Shown: positions 36,201 to 48,423, numbered from the stretch's first letter. The stretch: 64,000 nucleotides of DNA from Chlorokybus atmophyticus (GCA_009103225.1 RHPI01003369.1:1070281-1134280); one strand, 5' to 3'. The notes: generated by a model from the sequence alone, not told the origin. A program made the numbers and translations.

Positions 36201-38393
36201 CGTGACTATAGTGAATGCTCCGGAGCAGGTACGCAGTTTGCACAGCAATCAACACAGTCATATAGGGAACATTTTTGTGCGTGCACGCGTGTGTGCATTT
36301 GTGCGTGTGACTGCTTCCATGATGGTCGTTACCAACTACAATCTGGACTGCAGGTCATGGTGATGGACCCGTGCCAGCTGTTGGACTTCCATTGCACAGA
36401 CGTGTCAGCGACCGAGTCTTAGCAAGTCTGCGAGGCCGTCAGTAGACAAACTGTGCGGGTGGCCCAAACACCTGAAGGTTCCGGCATGACGCTGAACTGG
36501 GCTCAAAGCCACCAATCGCATTACAAAGCGGTTGTCTCGTATGAGCGAACAATTACAGCCGAGCTGAAGACGGATCATAAGCACAAGACGCGGTTGGCGG
36601 GTCACATAATCTGACACTGCGATTGGCTGCGGCCAGGTCAGTGCGAGTATGTCTTCATGAGCAAGTTGCAACATGCAATGCGTACATTGTCCTTTTCTTG
36701 CCGTTGTGCTTTCATGCAACCCATGCATGGTGATGAACACGCTGCTGTTTCGGCAATTGTAGGATAACTGCGTGTTGTTCCCTGGCAGCTTGATGCTTAC
36801 AAACGTTCAATTGGCCGTTTCTGGTCAACCAAGCAAAGTTTGAGGTCTCGCGCAAGCGTCAAGTTGTCACAGTCACTCTGCCCAAAGCACAGGCCTGCGA
36901 GCTGCCTCAAAGGCCGTGCTACAATGTGCATGTGCTTCCCGTGGCCAAAGACAGATCAGTCAGGCTTGTCCACGCACATGGGCTGATGTTCACCATAGAA
37001 GTAAGTGCTCAACTCGCACGTGTGTATGTGCTTGCATGCATCTAAGTCCGGGTGCATGTATGTGCCTGTATGCTTTGGCAGCACTTGCTGCAAGTTAGAA
37101 GGCAGACACGCCTCCTATCACAGATGCTCAACTGCCGTGACTTACTACTATCGAGCGTCCAGTGATGGTTCCATCTTGGTTCCATTTGCAGCAACATAAA
37201 CGGCGGCAGTCTCAAACAGCGACAAACAATCTGTTCATGGACTTGAGAGAGACAATCCAAATCTTGTTCGTGAAGTACTTCACAGAAAGATGCCAGCTGC
37301 ACGTGCTCCAAGCCATCGTGTCGGTCCTCATTCTCTCCGTGCGCAAGTCAGCGGACGGGCTGCCTGTCCTGGAAACCATGTTCATCGACCATTCCCATCT
37401 ACATTCATCACACCCACACAAAGCCATTGCACACCTCACCGTGATGTCGTCTTGCTTGCCTCCAAAGGCTGCGTGCTAATCAAAGAGCTGAACTCTACCC
37501 AAGTCAACCTCGTAAAAGTGACAATGCAAGAACTCGCGCTGCTGCGGCGAGTGTTGGAATACAATGCTGTCGAGTTGAAGGGTTCTCCCGCGACAAAGGC
37601 GAAGCCACCGTGGCGTGCGAGTTATGTTGTCCCGCTGTACGGCGAGGTGCCGACAAAGACACCCCACAATGAGGCTGCGGATACGAGCGGGAAGATTGCC
37701 GCGCTACAGCGGTCCGTTGCTCAGAGCGAAAGCAACATGCAAACCTACTACAGCAACATGCAGAGCGCGTATCCCAAGATGCCCGCCGATCCCGCCGACT
37801 TCATGCGCATGCTTGCCAACAATGACAATGAACAGTTGAGCAAGATGGCCTCCCACCTGAAGCGGCCTCCATCATGGCCAGGCTGCCCGGCGACATGCAC
37901 AAGATGTTGGATGAGCACCCGACTGCGAAGAGAGGGGAGAGAGAGACTCTCCCCACACGAGCTGCAACAGATGGCGGCACGCATGGGCATACCGCAGGAT
38001 GCCGTGGCTGAGGTCGGCAGACTCGCCGCTGAAAGAAGTAAGTTGCACACGCGGCCTCACGCAGCCTCTGCCTCCACCACCAGCAGCAACAAACCCGTTA
38101 GAGACACGAGTGCGCAAATGTTGGCCACGAGTCTCGGCTTGCCACAGGATGTTGCGGCGAGTATGAGCACAATGTCAGCTGATGCGAAGGTTGCCAATAG
38201 GCCTGCGGCGACAAGAGGTGTTGAGGGTGGTAGTGTGGTGTTGTCGAGGTGCGCTTCGTGTGCCAAAGCTGGTGACAAGCTGAGCAGGTGCAGCAGATGC
38301 AAGAGGGTGGCGTACTGTGGTATTGAATGCCAGAGGCAGCACTGGAAGCTGCACAAGCCGGCGTGCACCAGTCGTCGATGGGTTGGTGAGTGA
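33204..38393 (+). pseudogene. DUF4470-like / MYND zinc-finger protein gene with several apparent frameshifts
   Basis: Start ATG at 33204 (MAATAPPWLPSPSIRALMEN). Exon 1 (33204-33443) has the family hallmark LEALFLGCGDIRNVLCTAM. Later exons give YHQVKRQREKLGMMPQTIGR, the block ALWVGDALLLCLTELPSN and FDAIDTSNLADQVGLVNLL, long middle exons (about 35362-36082), and a C-terminal MYND finger at 38251-38367 (CASCAKAGDKLSRCSRCKR, YCGIECQRQHWKLHKPAC). DUF4470 with MYND occurs in fungal and protist proteins of unknown, possibly assembly or regulatory, roles. The frame breaks near 33639 (QY/WHVWY), 34517 (ADL/NPML), 36045 and 36420, and shifts out and back at about 37860-37935. One intron (after 34275) has a GC donor. 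It is either a decaying gene or a real gene hit by base-calling indels. Confidence 0.65.
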
Positions 38394-40441
38394 CTGCGTG
38401 CGAATGAGGTTGGTCAGTACCTGCTCTTGACTGGGACTGCAGAGTTCTTGCTTGTTGTGCGGCAAGTGGTAGCATGAAGTCCATCACATTTATGCCGTGT
38501 GAATGCCTAGAGTTGTTGTAAGCGGACAAAGCAGCATCTTCAATGACGCTGTTGTGGTTGCGGCCTGGTTGGCAGCGGCGCCAACGTGATGGCTGCGTGT
38601 ACTGGGTGCTTCTGCGGAGCGGTGGCGATTTCGGACGCGTAGGAGTTGGACCGGCAGCACGTGTGTGGCCGGGAGGGCTAACGTGTATGTGTGGTTGTGA
38701 CTGTGTGACAGTGCGAGTTTGATAGTGGCGCAGCGCACAGAACTCATGTACATTTGTACATGTGTAGTGAGAGGTTGGCTATTGTGGTTTAAGCTTTAAA
38801 GCTACACGCCTTTGAGTGTGTGCTGATGGTCATCCTCAGCTGCATAGTACAAATAAAGCACACAAGCGTGTGTTATGTCAACAGAACTGGGTGCCAGGCG
38901 CAGAAGAGACAGTTTTGAAGTACTGTTTGTTTGCAACAACAACAACGACAGCAACAACGACTATTACTACAATGCAGTTCATCATAGCGATGCGTTGGGA
39001 AGCATTGACCGTGCATCAGGAACATGTAAGCAGCCATGGCATGTGAGTGTCCAGATATCAGATAGTTTAGTTTACGTTTGCTGTTCTGTCGTGGAAAGCA
39101 AATCGTGCACTGATGCATATAGAGGCGAACTCCGGGTGGCGTTCGAGACGTGTCACACATGGCAGAAAGGCAGTGTACAGCGCCCTTGCGCAGGCTGTAC
39201 GTGCCCCTGTATGCTTGTGGTGTGTGCTATTGCTACGGCAATATGTGTGCCATACAGCACATGAACACACGCTGACAGCAAACTAGGTGTAGAGAAGTGG
39301 GTGTGAATGTCATCCCATCGAGGGCAGCGTTGGACATGGCAGTGCAAGTGACTCCAAGCGTATGGGGAGGGTGTTGATTGGGGAGTGCGTTGTGTGGCGT
39401 AACTATGCTTGGGCGGATGACTGTGAGCTCCAGCAGCAAACCTCACAGACACTTGCTCGCGCACACGTGCACGGCTTATGCGAAGCACCACAACACACTA
39501 CACACTACAATACTCCAGCAGTACACTCGTAGAAGCGACACTTGGCTTGTTGCTGACGTCTTCTTGTACAAATGACATACCAAACTGTGATGCACATGCA
39601 TGTATGATGCCGAATGCATGTTGTTTACATGCCAAATGCTTCACACCTCACACACACGCACCGTAAGTACGGCCACCTGGCTAACCCAGGGTAAGCCACA
39701 CTGACGCTGCGTACTTTTCTGTCTACATTACCACTACCACTCCGCCACCCTGTTAGTCATGCATGTAACCGGCAGACTCAACCACCTGAACGTGCGCTTG
39801 GTTTGCCAACTTGAGATTGTGCAAACAGAAGGATTGCAGCACATGCGTGCACGCCCGCCCACGCTCGACTCAATGTCAGCGGCACAGCTACGGACCTTAC
39901 CTTCTTGCAGGCAAGCCAGCGCCCTGCACCTGTCAGCTTGACACCCGCCGCCGCCGCCGCCCGCTAAACCACCACGCTGAAAGCGTAGTCGGGGTGATGT
40001 GTGTATGTGGCAGTTCTGCACAGGCGGCGGCGGTGGGGGAGGAGGAGGCGGAGGTGCGCATGGACACACAACGACGTTCCTTACCATTCACCTCTGCTAG
40101 CTTAGTTGTGAAGTCCGAGCTGCGTGCCGCATGTGCTGTATGGGTTGTAGAAGCTTCAGCTTGAGTTTGAGTTTGAGTTTGAGTTTGAGGCCAGGTTTAG
40201 CCGATTGCATGGGCACGCAAGCAGCAGCTGCACGGCTCCGCTGTTGCCTGAAGCAGCCAACTGGAGGCCAGGCCAGGATGTTCTGCTAGTCTCGAGCGTA
40301 GTGGTTTGTTGAAGTTGGGAAGTCGTCGTGCTTGTTGAGGACACACACATGGTTGGAGGTTGAGCGAGTAGACTAGTTGACGGCTCAGCATCACACAGCA
40401 TCTTGTTGGTGTGGCGTGGCCTATCGCACACATTGTCCACC
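38394..40441. other. Intergenic region with microsatellite and possible element remnant
   Basis: No gene found. Around 39676-39766 a CACCTGGCTA to CACCCTGTTAGTCATGCATG segment loosely resembles the Penelope-like terminal motif. A (GAGTTT)n run lies at 40158-40190. The last part holds the promoter of the channel gene. Confidence 0.4.
40158..40190. repeat. (GAGTTT)n microsatellite
   Basis: Five units of TTGAGT/GAGTTT preceding GAGGCC, upstream of the channel gene. Confidence 0.85.
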
Positions 40442-42947
40442 ATGGCCGAAGTGTCCTCCTTCCTGCTTGCGATGGGCATCGACGCCGCCATATGCGCGGG
40501 ACTGCTCGGCGCCTTCACTTTCCTACGCCAGGTACGAAGAAGCACACAGTGCACACAGCAGCAGGGCTAACGTAGCAAAGCTTTGCTGCTTTTCTTTTTG
40601 CCTTGGCCTTGTGCGTGTGACATACTGTTAGCTACAGTACTGCAGCACAAGCACAAGAAGCAGCACAAGAAGTAAGTTGATAAGGAATCATTCAACTCCA
40701 TGTTCGAACTTCAAAATTGAGACGACGGTGTTGTGCATGTGCGTGTGTGTTTTGAGACTGTGTCGACATGTGCGTATGCATGCGTGTTGCAATTGCGATA
40801 GGGGTGGTTGTGCACCAGCTGTCCTGTTGCTGCATGTTCACGTGTTCTACAAAAACCCTTGCAAAAACTGTTTTGACATGCATTGCGTGTGCGCAGATGC
40901 CAGTGCTGGCGCCCGTGTTTGTCAGTCGCAAAAGCTCAGCTGAAGCCCGTGCAGAGATTGCGCGTGCACGAGGTATGCTATGTTTCTTACCAGCAGATAC
41001 TTACGCCATGAGAGTGTTTTCCTGTTCGTAACAGCTGCCCAACACACAGGCGTGCGCGCCTTCAGCTGGATTGAGTCCTCCCTCCGCCCACCTGAAGCAG
41101 CACTCATCCTTGACGTTGGTCTCGACGCGCTCGTGTACTTGCGCCTCTTTCGCCTCGCACTCATCCTATTCGCGGGGTAAGACAAGACACCATGTATATA
41201 ATCCAATAACTAAGTGTTTATATGTACATGTATATATACGTGCGCACACAGAGAAACACATATATGCGTGTGCGTGCGCGCTGGCGTGTGTGCACGCAAA
41301 CGCACACGCGCACATCATTAATATCAACCGGCATCACCAACATCAGGTGTGCAGTGATGTGCTTACCGCTGCTGCTGCCTCTGAACCTCACCGGCGGCAA
41401 CCTGGGCGACGTGGTGGTCATTGCCGACCTCCCACACACGCGCCTCGACATGCTCACCATGGCCAACATACGACGCAAGTACGGCAATACCACCCCGCAT
41501 ACACACATGCACTTTGTCACAAGACAAGACAAGACTCACGTGTACCATCATGTACCTTGCAGGTCAAAGAGGCTGTGGTTTCATGCAGCCGCAGCGTGGT
41601 GGGTGTCAGTGTGGTGCTACTTTGTTCTCTTCCAGGTGCGTATGCGTGTGGTAATGATGTGACAAACGAGAGTAGTTGGTTTGTTAAGCCAACACATGTG
41701 CAGGCGTACAAGGAGTATCAGCGATTGCGGGAGGTGCACATGGCTTCGGAAGAGACCTGTGCCGAACAGCACACCGTGTTGGTATAAACATACATGTTGG
41801 CTTGCGTGTGCCTGCCACAACATGTTGGCATAGGTGTAGGAACTCAGTCACACTCGTTTTGCAATTGAATTGCAGGTGACAGACATCCCACCGACTCAGC
41901 TGTCGCTACTACTAGACGGTCCCAACGCACAAGCAACTTGGAGCGTGTCACAGTTTTTCGCTCATCTCTTCCCAAGGTGTGCGCGTGCATGCGCGTGCAC
42001 ACGTGTGTGTGCATATGTGCGTGCATGGGCATGTGCGGCCTTTCGCAATTGTGAGACGCAGTCTTCATGACAATGTGTGTGCGTGCGTGCAGGACCTTTT
42101 TTGGTTATCGGACAATACCAGACACGCGGTCCATCGAGGCACTCCTGGCACGTCGGCACCTTCTATGCGCCCGTCTTCAACGCGCTGAAGTGAGTGGCAG
42201 ACACACAGGGATGAACATCGTCAACATATTCTTAGTTGTGAATTGCATGCACAACGCGCATGCCACACACACAGTCAGCATGGGAGCGGGAGCTCGAACG
42301 CGAGCGTCGCCAAGCCAGCAAGACGCACAAGCGTGGCGGGACAACAACCCAACAACAACAAGCAGGGTAAGCGTGCCCATGCATATGACAGTACAACAGT
42401 AGAGTTGGACTTACTGGCCTCTCCTCGCAGTGACACGTTGGGTCACACGCACGCGCGCACGCCCCTGCTCTACCCGCATCATCAACGCGGCCACGATGCG
42501 CGGCGGCCAACGCACCGCGTGGGATTTTTGGGGTTGTGGGGCCCGCGGCTCGACTCTGTCGCATTCTATTCTGCGCAACTGCAAGTACTTGAAGAACAGG
42601 TGTGTTTGTGGAAGTGTGTGGTGAAGAGGGTTTGTGTATACCACATGTATAAATGATATATGTGCGCAGATTCAAGCGGAGTCGACACGTGGGGTGATGG
42701 CGGAGCGCACGCCTTCCGCGGTTGTTGTGTTTCGGACACGCGCCTCCGCCACAATCGCCAGACAGGTTGGCTTGCGTTGCCGACTTCAAGTACAATTGGT
42801 CATTGATAACCAACCCAACTATCGGTGCCACGCAATGTGTCTTTGGGTCGCATGCTTTGGAGTCAACTCAATGCTGCATGCACACACACAGGCGCTGCTC
42901 GCACCGCGGACAGACACATGGAAGGCACATGAAGCCCCCCAACCCGC

Positions 42948-42999
<52 letters not shown>

Positions 43000-45419
43000 T
43001 GCGTGCGTGTGTCGTTCTCACCTCCCTTGCCTACCATCATGATATCCACACATCAAAAGGTTTCTTCTTTTCTCAGGATGTTAATTGGGCGCGCTTGCGG
43101 TTGGGATCTACGGAGCTCACGGTGCGGCGTGCGCTTGTAGCAGCGGCGATGTTCTTCCTCGTCGTGTTCTTCTTCGTGCCGGTCGGGATCATATCAGGCT
43201 TGGCGCAGATACGCTACCTGCAGCGGCTTCCTGTCATCAAGCGCCTTGTGGCTGTGTGAGTTAGCAAGCTCTGTGACTTGTTGTTCGTGTTGTTGCCTCC
43301 CTCATCAACACCTTGTGTGTGTATACATATAAACGTACATGCATATATATACACATGTACATACACACGCATACATGTACACTTATACATATACAGGCAT
43401 CCTCACACATGCATGCGCGAGCTTTATGCAGCTCTCTTGTCACATTTCTAAACACTCTCTGCAGGCCTTTCATTCGTGCGTTGTTGGAGGGTTTCCTGCC
43501 ATCTGTTGCTTTGCTGCTGGTGTTGTCCATGATGCCGCCGCTCACGTTGGCGCTATCATCAATGCAGGTAACAATCTGTAATGTGGAGGTGGCAACGGCC
43601 ATGTGCTCTTGCCAGTGTGACATTATGAACGATTGCAGGGGCCGATAAGCAAAAGCCGCATGCACCGTGCGGCCGTGTCCAAGTTCTTCCTCATCCTCGT
43701 GTGCAACGTGTTCCTCGGTTACACCATCGGCGGCACCCTGTGGGGCCAACTGCAGGTGCTACATACACATACACACATAAGCTTGCCATGTCATGTCATT
43801 GTACGTGCAGTGTGAGCAACACCTTAGGTGAAAAGGTCACATATCTACACACGATTGCATCACACAGATCACTCTACGCAAGCATGTGTGGGCCCATAAC
43901 CTGTTGACCCGCTACAACACAATGGTCTACTGCAGGCCATCTTGGATCACCCGAGGCGTGCTGTGGAGATCCTCGGCGCCTCCGTGCCATCCACAGCAAC
44001 ATTCTTCCTCACCTTCGTGGCCACGCGCGCACTCCTCTCTTTCCCCTTTGAGCTGCTTCGCCCCTGGGCCCTCATAATGTACTTTTGTTGCTCATTTTGG
44101 GTTGTGTGCCATGCCAGTGCATCAGTCTGGTTGCATGTGTGATGTTTGTATATGTTGGCATGGTCAGGGCGCTGGTGGACATGGCGCAAGGAGCATTGAA
44201 GGGCAGGAGACGCATGCCTGCTTACAAAGAGGAGGTGCCCTACCATCAAGAGGTACGGTTGCCTAGTTGTTGTTCCTCCAGCATGTGTCTGCTCTGCTGG
44301 TCTATAGTAAGAGTGACAGCAGTAATGTTGCTACTTCACAGGTTCCCAACCACTTGAATGTGATCGTCCTCGGGTTGACATACGCAGTGATAGCGCCCGT
44401 GCTGCTTGTAGCAGCGTTGCTTTATTTCTCTTTGGGTTCCCTCGTCTGGCACCATCAGGCAGGTGTTGTTGTGATGTGTTCACCAGACCGCCTTAGTATC
44501 ATCATAGTGTATGCTTGTTGCTTGATGGTGTTCTTACCTCTACTCCAGGTGTTGAATGTGTATGAGCGAACGTACGAGTCCGGCGGGAAGCTCTGGCCTC
44601 TCGTGCACAATCGCGTGCTGGCGGGCCTCCTCATCGCGCAGCTCACACTCATTGGCGTGTTTGGCCTCAAGGCTGCTTCCCATCAGGTGTGAATGAATTA
44701 TTGTTGTATGTGTTAACAGCTGGCCATCAAAGCAACCACTCCCAAAGTGTTGCTACACTGATACAGGTGCTGATCCTGCTGCCGCTACCGTTCATGACAC
44801 TGGCGTACTACCTTTGGAGCAACTCACGTTTCATGAAGCCTTGCAAATACCTCTCCCTCGACACTGCAAGGTCAGAGTCATGATTACGTACCAATGCACT
44901 CGCGATGAAACAAGTTGCAGGGCCTTGTGTGTGTAGTAATGTTGTGTGCCAGTGCTGTCACAATGCATCTTCTGCGGTAGTTGTATGCTCAGTGTGAGTC
45001 TGCATTGCACGCAGTGTACAAACCTACTGGCAGGCGGTTTGTGATACAAAGTCACACGTGCACATGTATGATTTTGTGCACGTATAGACATTTTACCGCG
45101 CATGCGCACACGCACATGCATACACACATGTGCTGCACACCTCAGGTGGGTGGACAGCCTTGAGTGGCTGTCTCAAGACGAGGACGCTGCGCTCGAGAGT
45201 GTGCTGGAGCAGTACCTGCCGCCGGCCATGCGCGGCACCGCGCTCGCATCCCTCCCCGCACGTGCGGGCGCTGCTGCTGATAACAACAACAACGGCGAGA
45301 ACAACGACAACAACAACAGCAATAATGGTGGCAACACTGCTGGTGTTGGATTGACTCGCACTGCCCGTGAGTTGGGAAGCGGGTGGTCGAGTTCAGGCTC
45401 TGGACTAACGTGGGTGTAA
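40442..45419 (+). CDS. CSC1/OSCA/TMEM63-family mechanosensitive cation channel, 21 exons
   Basis: Family members are osmotic- or stretch-gated cation channels. Exons: 40442-40531, 40897-40972, 41050-41176, 41347-41478, 41563-41635, 41704-41781, 41876-41976, 42093-42189, 42275-42366, 42431-42599, 42670-42765, 42892-42948, 43077-43255, 43465-43567, 43639-43755, 43936-44078, 44168-44252, 44342-44458, 44549-44686, 44767-44870, 45146-45419; 2448 nt, 815 residues, all phases agree. Marks: GLDALVYLRLFRLALILFAG, VTDIPP, PTHRVGFLGLWGPRLDSV, VFRTRASATIA, DTWKAHEAPQP and the multi-pass core (MFFLVVFFFVPVGIISGLAQ, FIRALLEGFLPSVALLLVL, KFFLILVCNVFLGYTIGGTL, TATFFLTFVATRALLSFPFE, LWPLVHNRVLAGLLIAQLTL). The tail is Asn-rich. 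The exon 18 donor is GC. TGTAA occurs three times around the stop codon, a possible polyadenylation signal of the green-algal type. Confidence 0.93.
42948..43011. repeat. (GT)n / (GCGT)n dinucleotide tract in a CSC1 intron
   Basis: GT repeats followed by GCGTGCGT repeats, starting at the donor GTGTGT of the exon 12 intron. The donor itself lies inside the repeat. Confidence 0.9.
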
Positions 45420-46314
45420 CTTGTATTGTAAGGTAATGTAAAGGGTTGAGTTTGGTGCATGAGTCATGCGCTGCTGTCGGTGTGGATGTTGTACAATGGT
45501 TAGTGGGCATGGTAAATGTACGCATGCAGTTCAGCCACAACAACTCAAGTTGCTTATGGTGTTATTTTTGGCAGTATAATTTCAGCGTACAAACGTAGTT
45601 TACAAACAAGTCAACCAAAGAAATGCGCATGTTGCATGTGGTATGCAGGTCAAGTGGCACATTCCGTGTGTATGTGTGCCACATCATCATGAGGAGTATC
45701 GCGTTGCACATCGCTATAAACTTCGTGCATTGACTTCTATCTGCACGCACTCGGTTACACATCATGCACCTCATTGATAGCGTAGACCTTTGTTTTGTCG
45801 AAGCAGGCATAACATGTTTGTGAATGCCTCTTCTCTTCAATTGCAGTTTGCATTGAGTTTATGTAACCATGTCGGGAGTTCCCACACACTTTAGCATGCA
45901 TCATAACTCGTTACACAATTGAGAAAAGATCATACAATTGGTGTGAAGGCATAGCTTCATAAAACACAAGAGTTGCGGCAAAGCAAGCTCCAAGAGTGGT
46001 TACAATGCATATGCAACTGTAGATAGCAACAAGATAGCAACAAGCAAACAACAAGTAAGCGATTTTAGTGGGGGCCAAGACAGAGGTTAAGGCTATGATT
46101 GCAACTTAGGACCTAGCGACCCTCAATTAGCAACAGGTTGTGTGCGGGTGCAAGGGCATGGAAATAACATAGCGTAGGAACCGCTTGCACAGCGCCATGT
46201 GTACAAAAGAACGCTGGCAGAATTTACTGCGTGCAATGCGTGCTTTGCACATACACACAACATGCATGACATGCATGACACACGCATAGGCAACAGCAGC
46301 ACTCGGTTCAGCAA
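45420..46314. other. Intergenic region after the channel gene
   Basis: No gene recognised; relatively AT-rich. Ends where the Penelope-like derivative begins. Confidence 0.4.
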
Positions 46315-46432
46315 TCACCACCGAGCTACTTTATTACCTCCATCTACCTCTACACCTATCACTACTACCTCTGAGTGCACGTGCGTGTGTGTTGAGGTTG
46401 CACAAGCATGCAGAATGCATATGCGAGCACAT

Positions 46433-46504
46433 GCATGTTGACATCATGCTGGGTCCATTGCATGTGTCGTGCATGTGCATACGTGTCGCGCATTTTCTGC
46501 ACAC
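46433..46504 (+). repeat. Direct repeat, left (pseudo-LTR-like)
   Basis: 72 bp beginning GCATGTTGACATCATGCTGG and ending TTTTCTGCACAC. Differs from 47311-47382 at about three positions. Confidence 0.9.
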
Positions 46505-47224
46505 ACTACGCCCTGGTAGGTCTTCGGACCATAAAAGGCCAGTGGCAAGTCGGGTTAGCCCACGCTTGTACAGGTGTGCGCCTGGCTACCCCATGTCAAG
46601 GCATGGGGAGACAGTGTCCTAGTTGGCTATGCTTTTGATGCATGATGCTAGAGTCAAAGTACATAGGGTGCTTGACCGGGAGCACCATGCATGCATAGAT
46701 GTGACAGGTAGAACCCCACCCCGGGAGCCATGCAGGGCAGTGCAGAAGACGCTCAACATCATGACGCAACCAGCATGGGACTGGCGCCGAATTAAAGCAC
46801 GTGTACTAGACATCCACTACCATTGGCAGCTGCCGATTGTGAAGAGCATACGGCATCACAAAGCGCAGGAACAAGAGCACGGGGAGCAGGCTGATGGGTG
46901 AACACAGCTTGCCCGTGCGAAGGACCTAGCCCCACCAACCCCACCACCCAACCCAACCCAACCAAACCAGAACATGCACTGCACAAGAGCACATGAACGG
47001 CACAAGCCCAGTACCACCAGCACTGCACGCACAGCACTGCGGACGTGGACAGTGCGTGAGGGTTGACGCAGCACAAGACCGCAAGCGGAAGAAGCGCAGG
47101 GAGGCGGAGGGGGAGGAGAGGGCGAGGGAGTTGTCGTCGCTGCTGCTCATGTTGACGTTGTGGGCAACTGTCAACCGCTAACCACGGCCCATGTGGGCAG
47201 GTACTACATGCATGTACTGACTGC

Positions 47225-47300
47225 TATGGCTAACGAGGTGTGGGTAGTAGAGTAGGTAGTGCAGTTAGTGAGTAATAGTAGCCCGGTGGTCTACATGAAC
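47225..47300 (+). repeat. Terminal motif, right
   Basis: Begins GCTAACGAGGTGTGGG and ends TAGCCCGGTGGTCTACATG. An inverted, diverged counterpart at 46315-46378 (AATCACCACCGAGCTACTTT to CTCTGAG) marks the other side of the element. Confidence 0.6.
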
Positions 47301-47310
47301 AGTGTGAACT

Positions 47311-47382
47311 GCATGTTGACATCATGCTGGGTCCATTGCAAGTGTCGTGCATGTGCATACGTGTCGCGCATTTTTTGTACAC
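47311..47382 (+). repeat. Direct repeat, right (pseudo-LTR-like)
   Basis: Second copy of the 72-bp repeat, 878 bp from the first, in the same orientation. Direct repeats at both ends are typical of Penelope-like elements, whose copies often occur as partial tandems. Confidence 0.9.
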
Positions 47383-47489
47383 GTGTCACCCTCGCAAGTA
47401 ATGCTAGCACCGACCAACCCATGCACAAACATAAAGGCCGTTGTGCAAGTGATTGCGTCTGCCACTGGCAATGCATGCATGACAAACAG

Positions 47490-47545
47490 GGTGGGGTAGT
47501 TGTAGTGGCAGAGTAGGTTGGCATAGTTGAGCCCGGTAGTCGTGA
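47490..47545 (+). repeat. Further terminal-motif copy
   Basis: CAGGGTGGGGTAGTTG to TTGAGCCCGGTAGTCGTG; same pattern as 6056-6106 and 47225-47300. Confidence 0.55.
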
Positions 47546-47988
47546 TAAAGGTGCGTGTGTGTGAGGTGTGCAGCTTGTGGCATGTGTACATCATGCATGC
47601 AACTGCCACATTGATGCATGTGATATTAGATGTAGAATGAAAGCATATAACTACAACAACCAACCAAGTCACCAAAGCAACAATCAACCATCATCGTGCA
47701 CATCAGTCACACACCTGCACTTGCAGCTATTGGCACGCTGTTAGCCCCAGCAAGCACATCGCACTCTATGCTTGAAACATACCTGGTCCCACCTAGCCCC
47801 CACTCTATCATGCCACACGATGTGGCCAGTGGTAGTAATCAACACTTGCAGACCTGCGTGTGTGCGCGCGCGCGCGCGCGTGCGTGTGTGTGTGTATATA
47901 AGGGGTATGGTACGGTGGCAGCATGCATGTGGACAATGCGAATGGCATGCATCAGCACAAGCATACACACGCTTTACACATCAAATTT
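47546..47988. other. Spacer between two Penelope-like copies
   Basis: No coding signal. Contains an alternating GCGCGCGCGC / GTGTGTGT tract at 47864-47896. Confidence 0.4.
47864..47896. repeat. (GC)n-(GT)n alternating tract
   Basis: GTGTGCGCGCGCGCGCGCGC followed by GTGCGTGTGTGTG. Strict purine-pyrimidine alternation, with Z-DNA potential. Confidence 0.85.
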
Positions 47989-48423
47989 AACCACCGGGCT
48001 AGTTCTATGGCTGTTTGCTACACTATACCAATGCTAGCCCGCCCCGTTAGACATACAAGCATGCATTCAGTTAGTACCTGCTCACATGGGCGCTGGTCAG
48101 TCCGTTGTCAACCACGGCCACAGCTGCAACAGCATCAACATGCTAGACGACTCCCCCCTCTCCCTCCGCTCCCTCTGCCTCCGCCCTCCTCTCAGCCACT
48201 ACTGCGCGGGCTGCTGCGTGCCGCAGTTGTCAACAACCCTTGCCGCGCAGTGCTCACGTCAGCACTGCGCTGGGCAGGGACCTTTAGGTCGTACGCTGGG
48301 GCTGTGCTGCTGTGCTGGTCAGGTGCAGCTGGTAGGGTTGGGTGGTGGGGTTGGTTTGTTGTGTCTGTGGCACGGGCAAGCTGGGTTAGCAGCAGCCTGC
48401 TCCCCGTGCAGTGGCTCGTACAG

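Larger units (their letters stand above)
46315..47382 (+). mobile_element. Internally deleted Penelope-like derivative
   Basis: The middle encodes the start of the element protein on the plus strand (46761-46901: TQPAWDWRRIKARVLDIHY, WQLPI), matching the N-terminus of the large element at 52552. After about 40 codons the sequence jumps (near 46872) to the element's 3' tail (CACGGGGAGCAGGCTG, CTTGCCCGTGC, CCAACCCCACCACCCAACCC), the complement of 48340-48420. GIY-YIG and reverse transcriptase are both missing. Two direct 72-bp repeats (46433-46504 and 47311-47382) and outer inverted terminal motifs (46315-46378 and 47225-47300) flank it. It is a non-autonomous deletion product. Confidence 0.8.

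Noticed and set aside
42951-43140. Cys/Val repeat peptide (VCVCVC) near 42950
   Set aside because: It is a translation of the (GT)n tract in an intron of the channel gene.
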